This document shows, one piece after another, positions 1 through 7,058 of a stretch of 41,820 nt of DNA. The notes beneath the pieces are model-generated. The model did not search any database, had not been told where the DNA came from, and was given only the letters and a program-made list of their open reading frames with translations. The position numbers and the translations under genes are program-made. The number at the start of each line of letters is the position of its first letter. The stretch's first letter is position 1. Source of the stretch: Candidatus Poribacteria bacterium (GTDB taxonomy: Bacteria; Poribacteria; WGA-4E; WGA-3G); the NCBI GenBank assembly GCA_022819945.1, contig JAJEGI010000103.1:1-41820 (forward strand), in the 5' to 3' direction.

Positions 1-915
1 ATCTGGTATAAAAGGACGACCCTCATGCGTTCCAAAGACTTCAAGAAGTGGGAATTTCTCGGTGAATTTATGACGAAAGAGTTGCCGGGACTTGAGCAAC
101 ACGATCATTCCTGCACCGATTTTTTCAAACTCGGTAACAAGCACATGATGCTACTTATTAGCCATAGCTGGGGGGCGCGGTATTATCTGGGTGAATGGAA
201 GGATAATCAGTTCACACCTGAGTTCCATACCAAAATGAGTTGGACCAACAATTATCGCGGAATCCCTATCTATTGGGCACCCAAAACCCTCCTCACACCA
301 GACGGACGCAGAGTTGTCATTACAAATATACAGGTTAATCTTGGTAACACGTTATGGAGCTGCGCATTCTCATTGCCCTGGGAATTGAGTCTGCCTGATG
401 ATGGGATTGTGCGTATTAAACCGGTTCGCGAGCTTGAGTGTCTACGTTACAATGAAATAGCTGAGAACAACATTACGGTCAAAAACGGCGAGGACTATAG
501 ACTGAAGGAAATCTCAGGCGATACGCTCGAATTGAATGTCACAATCAAACCTACCGAAGCGACGGCCTACGGCGTAAAAGTGTTCTGTGATAAAGACAAC
601 CAGAACGGGATGGAAATCTTCTACTCAGCCGACAAGCAGACGATTTCAATCGGTGATGGCAATGAAGCGGAAAAACCTTATGGCAGTTCACAACCTTATG
701 GCGTTGCGCCGTTCGAGTTGAACGCTGGAGAGGATTTGAATTTACGGATATTCATCGACAAAGCACTCGTGGAAGTCTTCATCAATGAACGTCAAGCAGT
801 CGTCCAGAGTCAACTCCATAAGCCGGAAGATGTTGGTATCTGCCTTTACAGCAGAGGTGGAGACATCAAGGCAGACGTAACAAGTTGGAAGATGGCAGCG
901 GCGAACCAATGGTAA
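1..915 (+). CDS. Glycoside hydrolase family 32-like protein, C-terminal part (5' end outside window)
   Basis: The reading frame is open from base 1, so the gene begins upstream. The first ATG at 25 lies inside the conserved RS-x-D-F-K-x-W segment and is unlikely to be the true start. The visible part covers the end of the five-bladed propeller (LGEW; YWAPKTLL-TPDGRR) and a C-terminal beta-sandwich of GH32C type (about residues 165-290 from the ATG, with LRIFIDKALVEVFINE). GH32 enzymes hydrolyse beta-fructosides such as sucrose and fructans. The usual acid/base motif E-C-P is not seen: the equivalent segment reads H-S-C-T-D-F-F, with Ser in the Glu position, so the substrate and even the chemistry are uncertain. 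The nucleophile region lies upstream of the window. Family assignment is confident; specificity is not. Confidence 0.82.
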   Translation: MWYKRTTLMRSKDFKKWEFLGEFMTKELPGLEQHDHSCTDFFKLGNKHMMLLISHSWGARYYLGEWKDNQFTPEFHTKMSWTNNYRGIPIYWAPKTLLTPDGRRVVITNIQVNLGNTLWSCAFSLPWELSLPDDGIVRIKPVRELECLRYNEIAENNITVKNGEDYRLKEISGDTLELNVTIKPTEATAYGVKVFCDKDNQNGMEIFYSADKQTISIGDGNEAEKPYGSSQPYGVAPFELNAGEDLNLRIFIDKALVEVFINERQAVVQSQLHKPEDVGICLYSRGGDIKADVTSWKMAAANQW

Positions 916-1023
916 GTTCGTCAAGTATGCTATCATTCTTCCAATTGATGTGGAACTTTAGCGTGATTAAGAGGGATCCGCTAATTACTGCCCCATTATT
1001 TAACCAAAGCCTTGGGTGATAAT

Positions 1024-1146
1024 ATGGAAACTTTGAAAAATATCGGTTTGATTATTCTTACAATAATATGTATAATTTTGTTGATTAAATATATTGCCGA
1101 CGCGCCTCCCAGTGAAAGAAAATGGTGGCGGTGGCCGTGGTTTTAG
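1024..1146 (+). CDS. Possible 40-residue single-pass membrane peptide
   Basis: A short ORF from ATG 1024 to TAG 1144-1146 starts METLKNIGLII, has an uninterrupted hydrophobic stretch at about residues 7-25, and ends in a Trp- and Arg-rich tail (RKWWRWPWF). This is the layout of a small inner-membrane peptide with a cytoplasmic or interfacial aromatic tail. It sits alone between the GH32-like gene and the convergent gene at 1196-1777. Only a weak purine stretch (GGGTG) precedes the start. I know no family for it, and it could be a chance ORF. Confidence 0.3.
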   Translation: METLKNIGLIILTIICIILLIKYIADAPPSERKWWRWPWF

Positions 1147-1195
1147 AGTGTGAGCGGAATTAACGTCTCCGCGCAGGACGTGGATCTCAGCATTT

Positions 1196-1777
1196 TCACT
1201 CAATATGCACATCTTGGTTTTCTTTTACTAAAGATATAACATAATTTGCGAAGTCATCATTAACCATCAGATCAGATATGTTCACCGCAATTCGATTAGC
1301 ACGCCTTGCATGATCAACACTATTGATAAATTCCAAAATATCTTTGTCAGCAAAATCTGCTGCAATGTCAAGTGCTTTATTTTCCCCAAACGCCTTTACC
1401 ATTTCTAACAGATCGGACTCTGATTTGTCTCCAAGCTCACTTTCATACTCATCCATAAAGCGCGTGGCGACACGCCATGCAAGTGGCGACATAGCCGCAG
1501 CTGTTTTCTCCTTACGGATTCTCTCTTTTCTTTCTCTCAATGCCTCTTGAGCTAAAATAAACCCGTGCATTGTATAACCTCCTATTTCAATTAAAAGTGT
1601 TGCAAGTAATAAAAATAGTGGAAGTAAAGCACTCACGTTGAGCAAGATGGATTGTAATGTTTTCTTCTCGTCTATCCATAGCACGTATGGCAGAATCATC
1701 AGTGCCACAATCCATATTGCTATGGGCATCCACTTTCTTATGATTTCTCTCGCGTTCCCATTTTCTTCTTTAGCCAT
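1196..1777 (-). CDS. Hypothetical membrane protein with two N-terminal transmembrane segments
   Basis: The 193-residue product has two hydrophobic segments (about residues 16-34 and 44-70) separated by a short charged loop. A strongly charged helical stretch follows (about 73-92, rich in Arg, Glu and Lys, coiled-coil-like), then a soluble acidic C-terminal domain of about 100 residues. I do not recognise the family. The gene lies 98 bases downstream of the sigma-54 activator gene on the same strand and could be the last gene of that unit. The C-terminal acidic helices suggest protein-protein contact at the membrane, which is inference only. The start at 1777 is the first ATG of the frame (MAKEENG). 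Confidence 0.6.
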   Translation of the reverse strand: MAKEENGNAREIIRKWMPIAIWIVALMILPYVLWIDEKKTLQSILLNVSALLPLFLLLATLLIEIGGYTMHGFILAQEALRERKERIRKEKTAAAMSPLAWRVATRFMDEYESELGDKSESDLLEMVKAFGENKALDIAADFADKDILEFINSVDHARRANRIAVNISDLMVNDDFANYVISLVKENQDVHIE

Positions 1778-1875
1778 TTGCTTAAGTGTTCACTTCTAAC
1801 GGTTGTCGCAAAATAGTATATCATAGCGTCTTCACTCACGTATTACTATACCACAAAAAGGACTAAAACCTCAAG

Positions 1876-3297
1876 TTAATCCGATCCGTTATTAGTTTCC
1901 TGTTTGTAAGCGTCCAACTTTCGGTGTAGGGTTCGCACCCCGATGTCAAGAATTTTCGCTGCCTCTGTTTTATTGCCACCCGCTTCCGCGAGGGTCTTTT
2001 GGATCGCTACCTGTTCAATTTCCGCCATCGTCATACCGACTCTACCGATAACCCCCTCCTCATCAAGCACAGGCATATACTCGTCCGATCCCTGCGAACT
2101 GCCTTGCTGTTCCACCGGTGCAGCGATCGGTAAAACACCCTCCTGCGCCCGATTCTCAAACACTCTGGCTATCGTTGATAACACTTCCAACGCTTTTCTG
2201 AGGACAGCCGCAGCGTCATCTGTGTCACTAATTTGCATCCAACTGGTATCCTCATCTGGGATTAGAAACGGCATCTCATTATTAGCGGTAGCAGCGGGTT
2301 CAAGCAAGCGGATCGCCGAAAGGATAAGCCCCAGAATCGTCTTGTAAATGGCTATATTTTCCGTTGCGATTGCATTATTAGAGGTTCCGACAACCTGTAA
2401 AGCCCCACCTGATTCATCAAGCAGGTCTGTCTCACCGGTGATCGCGTCAACGATTGGTGTCGGCACCAGCTGCGTGCCAGCGGTTTGTACAGGGACCAAG
2501 GAAACCTGTTGAGATTCTGGATCCATCGGGAAATCTTTCAGTTGCAGTTCTTCGGTGGTGGCTGAGATAATCGCGGTTTCTATGGCATTTCTGAGTTCAC
2601 GAACGTTGCCGTACCAATCAGCACTCTGGAGATAATTGAGTGCCTCTGGTGTGATAGCGGTAATAGGTTTACCGTGTTCTGCACTTAATTCGGAGACAAA
2701 CGCAGAAACGAAGAGCGGGATATCCTCGCGTCGGTCGCGTAGTGGCGGGATCTGGATGCGAAAGAGATTGAGACGGTAATAGAGGTCTTGTCTAAACTTT
2801 TTCTGCTTTACTGATGCTGCCAGATCGATATTTGTGGCGGCGATAATCCGGACATCGACTTTAATATTTTTTTCACCACCGAGCCGTGTAAATTCCTGTG
2901 TCTCTAAGACCCGCAGAAATTTTACCTGCACTTCAGGCGACATTTCCGCGACTTCATCAAGGAACAATGTCCCGCCATTCGCCTGTTCAAATACACCACG
3001 CCTTTGATGCGTAGCACCTGTAAAAGCACCCTTTTCATGTCCGAAGAGTTCGCTTTGAAGAAGGTCTTGGTAAAATGCCCCACAGTTGACGGCTTTGAAG
3101 GGTCTATTTTTACGCGGGCTATTTTCATGGATAGCCTGTGCGATGACATCTTTTCCGACACCCGTTTCACCTGTAATGAGGACAGTCGCTTTCGTCGGTG
3201 CGACCTGTGCAACTTGGCGTAGCACGACCTGCATCGGTTCGGATTCACCGATAATACGGCGCGAACTATCGCTGATAACAGGTGTTGGGAGATTCAT
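1876..3297 (-). CDS. Sigma-54-dependent transcriptional activator (AAA+ and Fis-type HTH, no receiver domain)
   Basis: This is an NtrC-class enhancer-binding protein that would remodel RNA polymerase-sigma54 by ATP hydrolysis. The AAA+ domain starts almost at the N terminus: Walker A GETGVGKD at residues 43-50, the sigma54-contacting loop GAFTGA at 90-95, and Walker B GGTLFLDE ending at 115. A Fis-like helix-turn-helix (GGNKTEAAKILDI) occupies the last 45 residues. There is no receiver, GAF or PAS domain, so it resembles PspF/HrpS-type activators, which are controlled by partner proteins rather than phosphorylation. Between AAA+ and HTH lies an unusually long, acidic linker of about 150-180 residues. 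The gene starts 21 bases after paralog A ends, so it is probably co-transcribed with the paralogs. I saw no convincing TGGCAC-N5-TTGC promoter nearby. Confidence 0.93.
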   Translation of the reverse strand: MNLPTPVISDSSRRIIGESEPMQVVLRQVAQVAPTKATVLITGETGVGKDVIAQAIHENSPRKNRPFKAVNCGAFYQDLLQSELFGHEKGAFTGATHQRRGVFEQANGGTLFLDEVAEMSPEVQVKFLRVLETQEFTRLGGEKNIKVDVRIIAATNIDLAASVKQKKFRQDLYYRLNLFRIQIPPLRDRREDIPLFVSAFVSELSAEHGKPITAITPEALNYLQSADWYGNVRELRNAIETAIISATTEELQLKDFPMDPESQQVSLVPVQTAGTQLVPTPIVDAITGETDLLDESGGALQVVGTSNNAIATENIAIYKTILGLILSAIRLLEPAATANNEMPFLIPDEDTSWMQISDTDDAAAVLRKALEVLSTIARVFENRAQEGVLPIAAPVEQQGSSQGSDEYMPVLDEEGVIGRVGMTMAEIEQVAIQKTLAEAGGNKTEAAKILDIGVRTLHRKLDAYKQETNNGSD

Positions 3298-3318
3298 TTC
3301 TTCACCACACAGAGGTTA

Positions 3319-3942
3319 CTATTTTGGTACAGATTCGGGTCCGCGTGCGATTTCAATGAGCTGTTGGGGATCTTGTTTGACTTGCTCAAAGAGGTGAAAA
3401 CCTGTGTGACACGCGGCTTCACACAATCTGTTGAATACCAATCCTTTGGCTGTGTATCCACTTCTAAATTCATGGGCATGTAGTTCGACAGCTTCACAAT
3501 TCTGTAAGCATTCGGGAATCAGATTTCTATACCCCTTAGTACGTGTGAAAATTAGGAAAACTTGAGTAACTGTATCAGGAACATTAAAAGGGAGCTGTAA
3601 CGCTTTGACGTATGTTCCACCTAATAAGAAGAATACAAGATCATAATCTTTGATTAATTTTTCTACATCTTGGTGAAGTTTACCACGACCCTTGCCATTT
3701 AAAACAGGACTCGTGTTATTGGGAACATCATAAGGATCAATAACATAGTCCTCTTTGATTAATCCATGTTTGGTTGAAATAATATATAAATCAACAGTTG
3801 TTTCCCCATACTGACCGTGTCTCCTCACTTTTCTTAAACCTGTCCTCACATTGCTGTGTTCCCGACCTTCATACAATTCAATGGCTGGTGCGCGTCTATC
3901 CTTTTGTGTATTTGAACAAGGACTAATCACCAATATCTTCAT
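3319..3942 (-). CDS. DUF6884-like protein (paralog A of a tandem triplet)
   Basis: The 207-residue product is placed from ATG 3942 (MKILVISPCSN), because its two paralogs begin with the same MKIL-(V/I)-LS motif; an upstream in-frame extension to 4047 would overlap paralog B. N-terminal PCSNTQK, LYEGRE and the central ISTKHGL...IDPYDV resemble the conserved (G/P)CSxxK, LYxG and SAKHGL...PYD motifs of the DUF6884 family, whose function is not established. The C terminus carries RLCEAAC..GF..FEQVKQDPQ, shared with paralogs B and C. Paralog A is the only one of the three that keeps the Cys and Lys-His-Gly motifs. It lies 19 bases after B and 21 bases before the sigma-54 activator gene. The family match is from memory of motifs and needs a profile search. 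Confidence 0.65.
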   Translation of the reverse strand: MKILVISPCSNTQKDRRAPAIELYEGREHSNVRTGLRKVRRHGQYGETTVDLYIISTKHGLIKEDYVIDPYDVPNNTSPVLNGKGRGKLHQDVEKLIKDYDLVFFLLGGTYVKALQLPFNVPDTVTQVFLIFTRTKGYRNLIPECLQNCEAVELHAHEFRSGYTAKGLVFNRLCEAACHTGFHLFEQVKQDPQQLIEIARGPESVPK

Positions 3943-3961
3943 AAAACGAAATTCTCCATTA

Positions 3962-4666
3962 CTAATTTTGTATAATTTCAAGTAGGCACTGAGGATCTTG
4001 CTTGACTTGCTCAAAGACTTGGAAGCCTTTACGACACGCAGCTTCACACAATTTTCTGAACACCGCTCCCTGATGGTTATAATTACTCACCCCATTAATT
4101 TCTCCGACTAAATCCGCGGTGTAAACAGCATGGACATTTGATACGACATCAGGAACATACCTGGAACTGCTTCGCGCAATTAGGAAAATCAGGGTTGCCG
4201 CCCGCTCCACCTCAAAAACACGCTGCAATAAAACAATGTCATTCCATCTCAAGATAGAAAAAACGAGATCGTAGCCTTCGATTAAAGTTCCCATGGACTC
4301 AAGGAAGCCAGTCTCATCGTATTCTAAAGCCTCAAGGTTCCGACGTGGAGTGATATCAAAAGGAACAATAGGATCGTTTTCATTAACGGGAATCTTTTTT
4401 CCGTCAACACGAAAGTCATACCACGGAAAATACAGGTCAAGCGTGTTCTCACCGTATTGATCGTGTTTCCGAATTTGTTTTAGTCCTTGGCGTAATTGCG
4501 TATGTAGGGCACCAGTGAACATCTCTCCAGCAGGAACGCTGTAACCAGATAGTTCTTTTATCCGACTCTTCAAACGTGCGGGGGGTTCAAGATCTTCAAA
4601 ACGGATGCAATTATCGGATTTATATTTTTGCTTAACTGTGTAAGAACTTAAAACTAATATTTTCAT
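3962..4666 (-). CDS. Paralog B of the tandem triplet (degenerate DUF6884-like), function unknown
   Basis: The 234-residue product starts at ATG 4666 (MKILVLSSYTV), which has an AAGG Shine-Dalgarno seven bases upstream; the longer frame would need a TTG at 4684. It shares with paralogs A and C the N-terminal strand, the HDQYGE-T-LDLY block, the YDLVF-L segment, and the C-terminal RLCEAAC...FEQVKQDPQ block. Compared with A, the Cys of PCS is replaced (SSYT) and the KHGL segment is replaced by FPWYDFRVDGK, so the putative catalytic motifs are gone. It has an extra segment (PAGEMFTGALHTQLRQGL) that is also in C. B and C are therefore a closer pair than either is to A. No function can be named. 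Confidence 0.6.
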   Translation of the reverse strand: MKILVLSSYTVKQKYKSDNCIRFEDLEPPARLKSRIKELSGYSVPAGEMFTGALHTQLRQGLKQIRKHDQYGENTLDLYFPWYDFRVDGKKIPVNENDPIVPFDITPRRNLEALEYDETGFLESMGTLIEGYDLVFSILRWNDIVLLQRVFEVERAATLIFLIARSSSRYVPDVVSNVHAVYTADLVGEINGVSNYNHQGAVFRKLCEAACRKGFQVFEQVKQDPQCLLEIIQN

Positions 4667-4836
4667 GTCAACACCTTCGCCCAAAAAGTTGAAAGTTATA
4701 CTAAATTTTGGACAATTTTAAGAATTTTCGTGTGGTAGGTTAAATTGAAAGCAATCATCTTGACATCCATCTAAGGTTTCATGCCCCTTTCGCCCGCTAC
4801 TGCTTTGTTCTGCCAAAGTTAAAGGGTATGGAGATC

Positions 4837-4851
4837 GCGAGCACAGCTCGC
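4837..4851. repeat. REP-like short palindrome
   Basis: A 6-bp perfect stem with a 3-base loop (GCGAGC-ACA-GCTCGC) is followed by TCCTAC. A similar palindrome followed by GACTAC lies at 9312-9327, which suggests a small family of intergenic palindromes. Confidence 0.45.
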
Positions 4852-4987
4852 TCCTACAACAAGAGGCGTATGAACCTCCGAATCAATATATAAAATAAAT
4901 ATGTTCTACCCATCATTTCAAGTAAGACAAAGCACTAAGAAACGAAATCACAGAATACCAAATTCGTTTTCAAGAAAGATAACACAC

Positions 4988-5008
4988 AAGCGTTCGACAG
5001 GAACGCTT
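4988..5008 (-). terminator. Possible terminator or attenuator hairpin after paralog C
   Basis: An 8-bp perfect stem (AAGCGTTC / GAACGCTT) with a 5-base loop lies 26 bases downstream of the stop codon of the gene ending at 5034. On the minus strand it is followed by a GT-rich stretch rather than a clear run of U, so intrinsic termination is uncertain. Confidence 0.35.
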
Positions 5009-5033
5009 GAATATTACCTAAATCGTCCAAACT

Positions 5034-5780
5034 TTAGCCCTGACTACGTGCGACTTCAATTAACTTTTGGGGGTCTTGTTTGACTTGCTCAAAGACGTGG
5101 AAACCATCGCGACATGCAGCTTCACACAGTCGTCTCAGGACGACTCCTTTTAAAGCCCAGTTTGTGGTGCGAAGACTTTTCTGTAAAGCACTTCCTGTTT
5201 CAACAACGTGGAGGTCCGGCAAGTCTTCATTGACGACATGCTTGTGACTTTTCGCAAGCAAGAAAATTAGCGTCGTCGCGCGTTCCACCTCAAAAACGCG
5301 TTGTAGGGATTGAATATCGTCTTGCCGCAATAGCGAGAAAACAAGGTCGTAACTTTCAATCAAATCCACTGTCCGTTCAGGGACACCACTTCCACCGAAT
5401 TCTAAAACCTCAAGTTCGTGAAGTGGCGCGGTATCAAAAGGCACAATCAGATCGTTCTCGTTAACCGGACGCATTTTTCCGTCAACCCGACAATAATACC
5501 ACGGGAAATACAGATCGAGGGTTGTTTCACCATATTGATCGTGATCCCGAATTTGGCTTAAGCCCTGCCGCAATTGTGTATTCAAGGGCCCCGAAAACAT
5601 TTCGCCAGCGGGCATGCTGTAGTCCCGATCTTCACTATACCAACCCTCCGCATTGTAACCGCACAACTCCCGTATCCGCGCCTCAAGACGCTTAGATGAG
5701 GTGCAATCCTCTGCTTGGAGCGGGTGATCAGGTTTCTGCTTCTGCCCGGTTGTATAAGGACTCAAGATCAATATTTTCAT
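5034..5780 (-). CDS. Paralog C of the tandem triplet (degenerate DUF6884-like), function unknown
   Basis: The 248-residue product begins MKILILSPYTTGQK at ATG 5780 and aligns over its whole length with paralog B (HDQYGETTLDLYFPWYY, PVNENDLIVPFD, VFEVERATTLIFLLA, RLCEAAC...FEQVKQDPQ). As in B, the family Cys is replaced (SPYT) and the KHGL motif is absent. It has an extra loop (YNAEGWYSEDRDY) that B lacks. It lies 79 bases downstream of secF and 367 bases upstream of B, so it could be read from the sec operon or from its own promoter. C-terminal DNA similarity among the three genes is obvious by eye, which points to tandem duplication. No function can be named. Confidence 0.6.
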   Translation of the reverse strand: MKILILSPYTTGQKQKPDHPLQAEDCTSSKRLEARIRELCGYNAEGWYSEDRDYSMPAGEMFSGPLNTQLRQGLSQIRDHDQYGETTLDLYFPWYYCRVDGKMRPVNENDLIVPFDTAPLHELEVLEFGGSGVPERTVDLIESYDLVFSLLRQDDIQSLQRVFEVERATTLIFLLAKSHKHVVNEDLPDLHVVETGSALQKSLRTTNWALKGVVLRRLCEAACRDGFHVFEQVKQDPQKLIEVARSQG

Positions 5781-5859
5781 GGGATTGGATGGAAGGATGG
5801 AAGGTCGGAAGGGTGAGTGAACGAGCCTCCCAATTTTCCAATCTTCCTATTAATAGCCA
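5781..5859. repeat. GGAAGG-type low-complexity tract between secF and paralog C
   Basis: The spacer starts with direct repeats of GGATGGAAGG and GGTCGGAAGG (about 5785-5812), followed about 20 bases later by the partly complementary CCAATTTTCCAATCTTCC. The arms could form an imperfect hairpin. No gene is present. Confidence 0.4.
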
Positions 5860-7020
5860 TTAAGCCGTTTGTTGTCCTCGATTCCAGAGATATAAAATCG
5901 GACTTGCGATGAAGACTGAGGAGTACGTGCCTATTATCACACCGACGATAAGTGCTAAGGCGAACGTGTTAATTTCCTCACCCGCACTGGAGAGGACAAA
6001 GATAACCACGACGACAAACAAAGTCGTCAAGGATGTGATAACCGTCCGGCTCAGCGATTGGTTGATACTTCGGTTAATGACTGTAACGTAATCGGTCCCA
6101 CGTAAGGATTGTGAGTTCTCTCGAATCCGGTCAAACACGACGATTGTGTCGTTGAGCGAATACCCGATAATCGTAAGGAACGCCGCCACAGTCGGCAGGT
6201 TAATCTCTTTTGATAGAATGGCGAAGATGCCTAAGGTAATCAATACATCGTGGACGAGCGCGGCAATTGCACCGATAGCGAAACGGAACTCAAATCGCCA
6301 AGAGATGTAAACCAACAAAATGATAATCGACCAGAGTACCGACCAAAGCGCAGCCCATTTAAGATCACGCCCAACACTCGGTCCGACTTCAGAGACATTG
6401 ACCCCACCAGCGAGTGCTTGCCAACCGTTGCCGCCTTCAAGGAGTGCGTCTGTGAGAATTCTACCGACACTCGCCTGGATTTGGACAGTGGCATTCTCAC
6501 TCAAGTCAATCCCGACAGGGTTCGCGAAGGTCAAGTTAACTGCGTCGCCTTCGGCAGCGTCTTCCCGTGCGATAATCTCATTGCGTTGCTGCGCACCGTT
6601 ATCAATAAATTGGACGGTTTCGCCGACCCTCAATAGATGCGCCTTTTCGGTAGTCTTACTGACCTGAAGACTTGTAGCCGTGGCATCGCCGGGATCCGCC
6701 ATAATCGGGATATTAATGAGTTGTTGCTGAAATTCGGGGTGATGTCCTAAAGCGACAGAGGCTTCGTTTTTGCTTGCATCTATTTGAATTTTGGCACGCT
6801 CGTAACCGATTTCAGAGAGTTTGGCTTGCAATTCGGATTCAGTAACAACTCTGTTGAACTTGGCTTGGATTTTAACACCGCCGCGAAAGTCTATTCCGAA
6901 GTTAGGTCCCTGATGGATTCCGAGAAAAACCAAGCCGATAATGATGAGCACCGCTGAACATATAAAGCCGGTGCGGTACTTGCTGATAAAATCGAAATTT
7001 GTATTCCTAAGTAGTTCCAA
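5860..7020 (-). CDS. secF: Protein translocase subunit SecF
   Basis: SecF is the smaller RND-type partner of SecD; SecDF uses the proton motive force to pull proteins through SecYEG on the periplasmic side of the inner membrane. The 386-residue product has the N-terminal TM with TNFDF and the hallmark PNFGIDFRGGVKI, a periplasmic domain (about 50-215), and five C-terminal TM helices containing the conserved GYSLNDTIVVFDRIREN. The periplasmic domain is longer than the usual 300-320-residue SecF would give. The start is a TTG at 7020 preceded by GAGG; it gives MELLRNTNFDF, matching the family N terminus. It follows secD by 38 bases, so the two form an operon. Confidence 0.97.
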   Translation of the reverse strand: MELLRNTNFDFISKYRTGFICSAVLIIIGLVFLGIHQGPNFGIDFRGGVKIQAKFNRVVTESELQAKLSEIGYERAKIQIDASKNEASVALGHHPEFQQQLINIPIMADPGDATATSLQVSKTTEKAHLLRVGETVQFIDNGAQQRNEIIAREDAAEGDAVNLTFANPVGIDLSENATVQIQASVGRILTDALLEGGNGWQALAGGVNVSEVGPSVGRDLKWAALWSVLWSIIILLVYISWRFEFRFAIGAIAALVHDVLITLGIFAILSKEINLPTVAAFLTIIGYSLNDTIVVFDRIRENSQSLRGTDYVTVINRSINQSLSRTVITSLTTLFVVVVIFVLSSAGEEINTFALALIVGVIIGTYSSVFIASPILYLWNRGQQTA

Positions 7021-7058
7021 TTTTCTTGCCTCGCAGTGAGAGTTACGGTTTCCTATTG

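Larger units (their letters stand above)
4667..5033. other. Intergenic region between paralogs C and B with two hairpins
   Basis: This is 367 bases without a convincing gene; a 60-codon + strand frame at 4901 has no supporting feature. It holds a GC palindrome, GCGAGC-ACA-GCTCGC (4837-4851), and a second perfect stem, AAGCGTTC-GACAG-GAACGCTT (4988-5008), 26 bases past the stop of paralog C. The second could terminate or attenuate transcription between C and B, although no clear U-run follows it on the minus strand. This gap separates C from the tightly packed B-A-activator unit. Confidence 0.5.

Noticed and set aside
1000..1212. Minus-strand 70-codon ORF upstream of the GH32-like gene end
   Set aside because: It overlaps the end of the real gene at 1196 and has no domain, signal or ribosome site.
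3943..4047. N-terminal extension of paralog A overlapping paralog B
   Set aside because: The paralogs all begin with MKIL-type sequence; the extension is a shadow of the paralog B C-terminal coding region.
5781..5859. Possible sigma-54 promoter ahead of the paralog genes
   Set aside because: No GCAA-N5-GTGCCA pattern (minus-strand form of the consensus) is present in this spacer or before paralog B.
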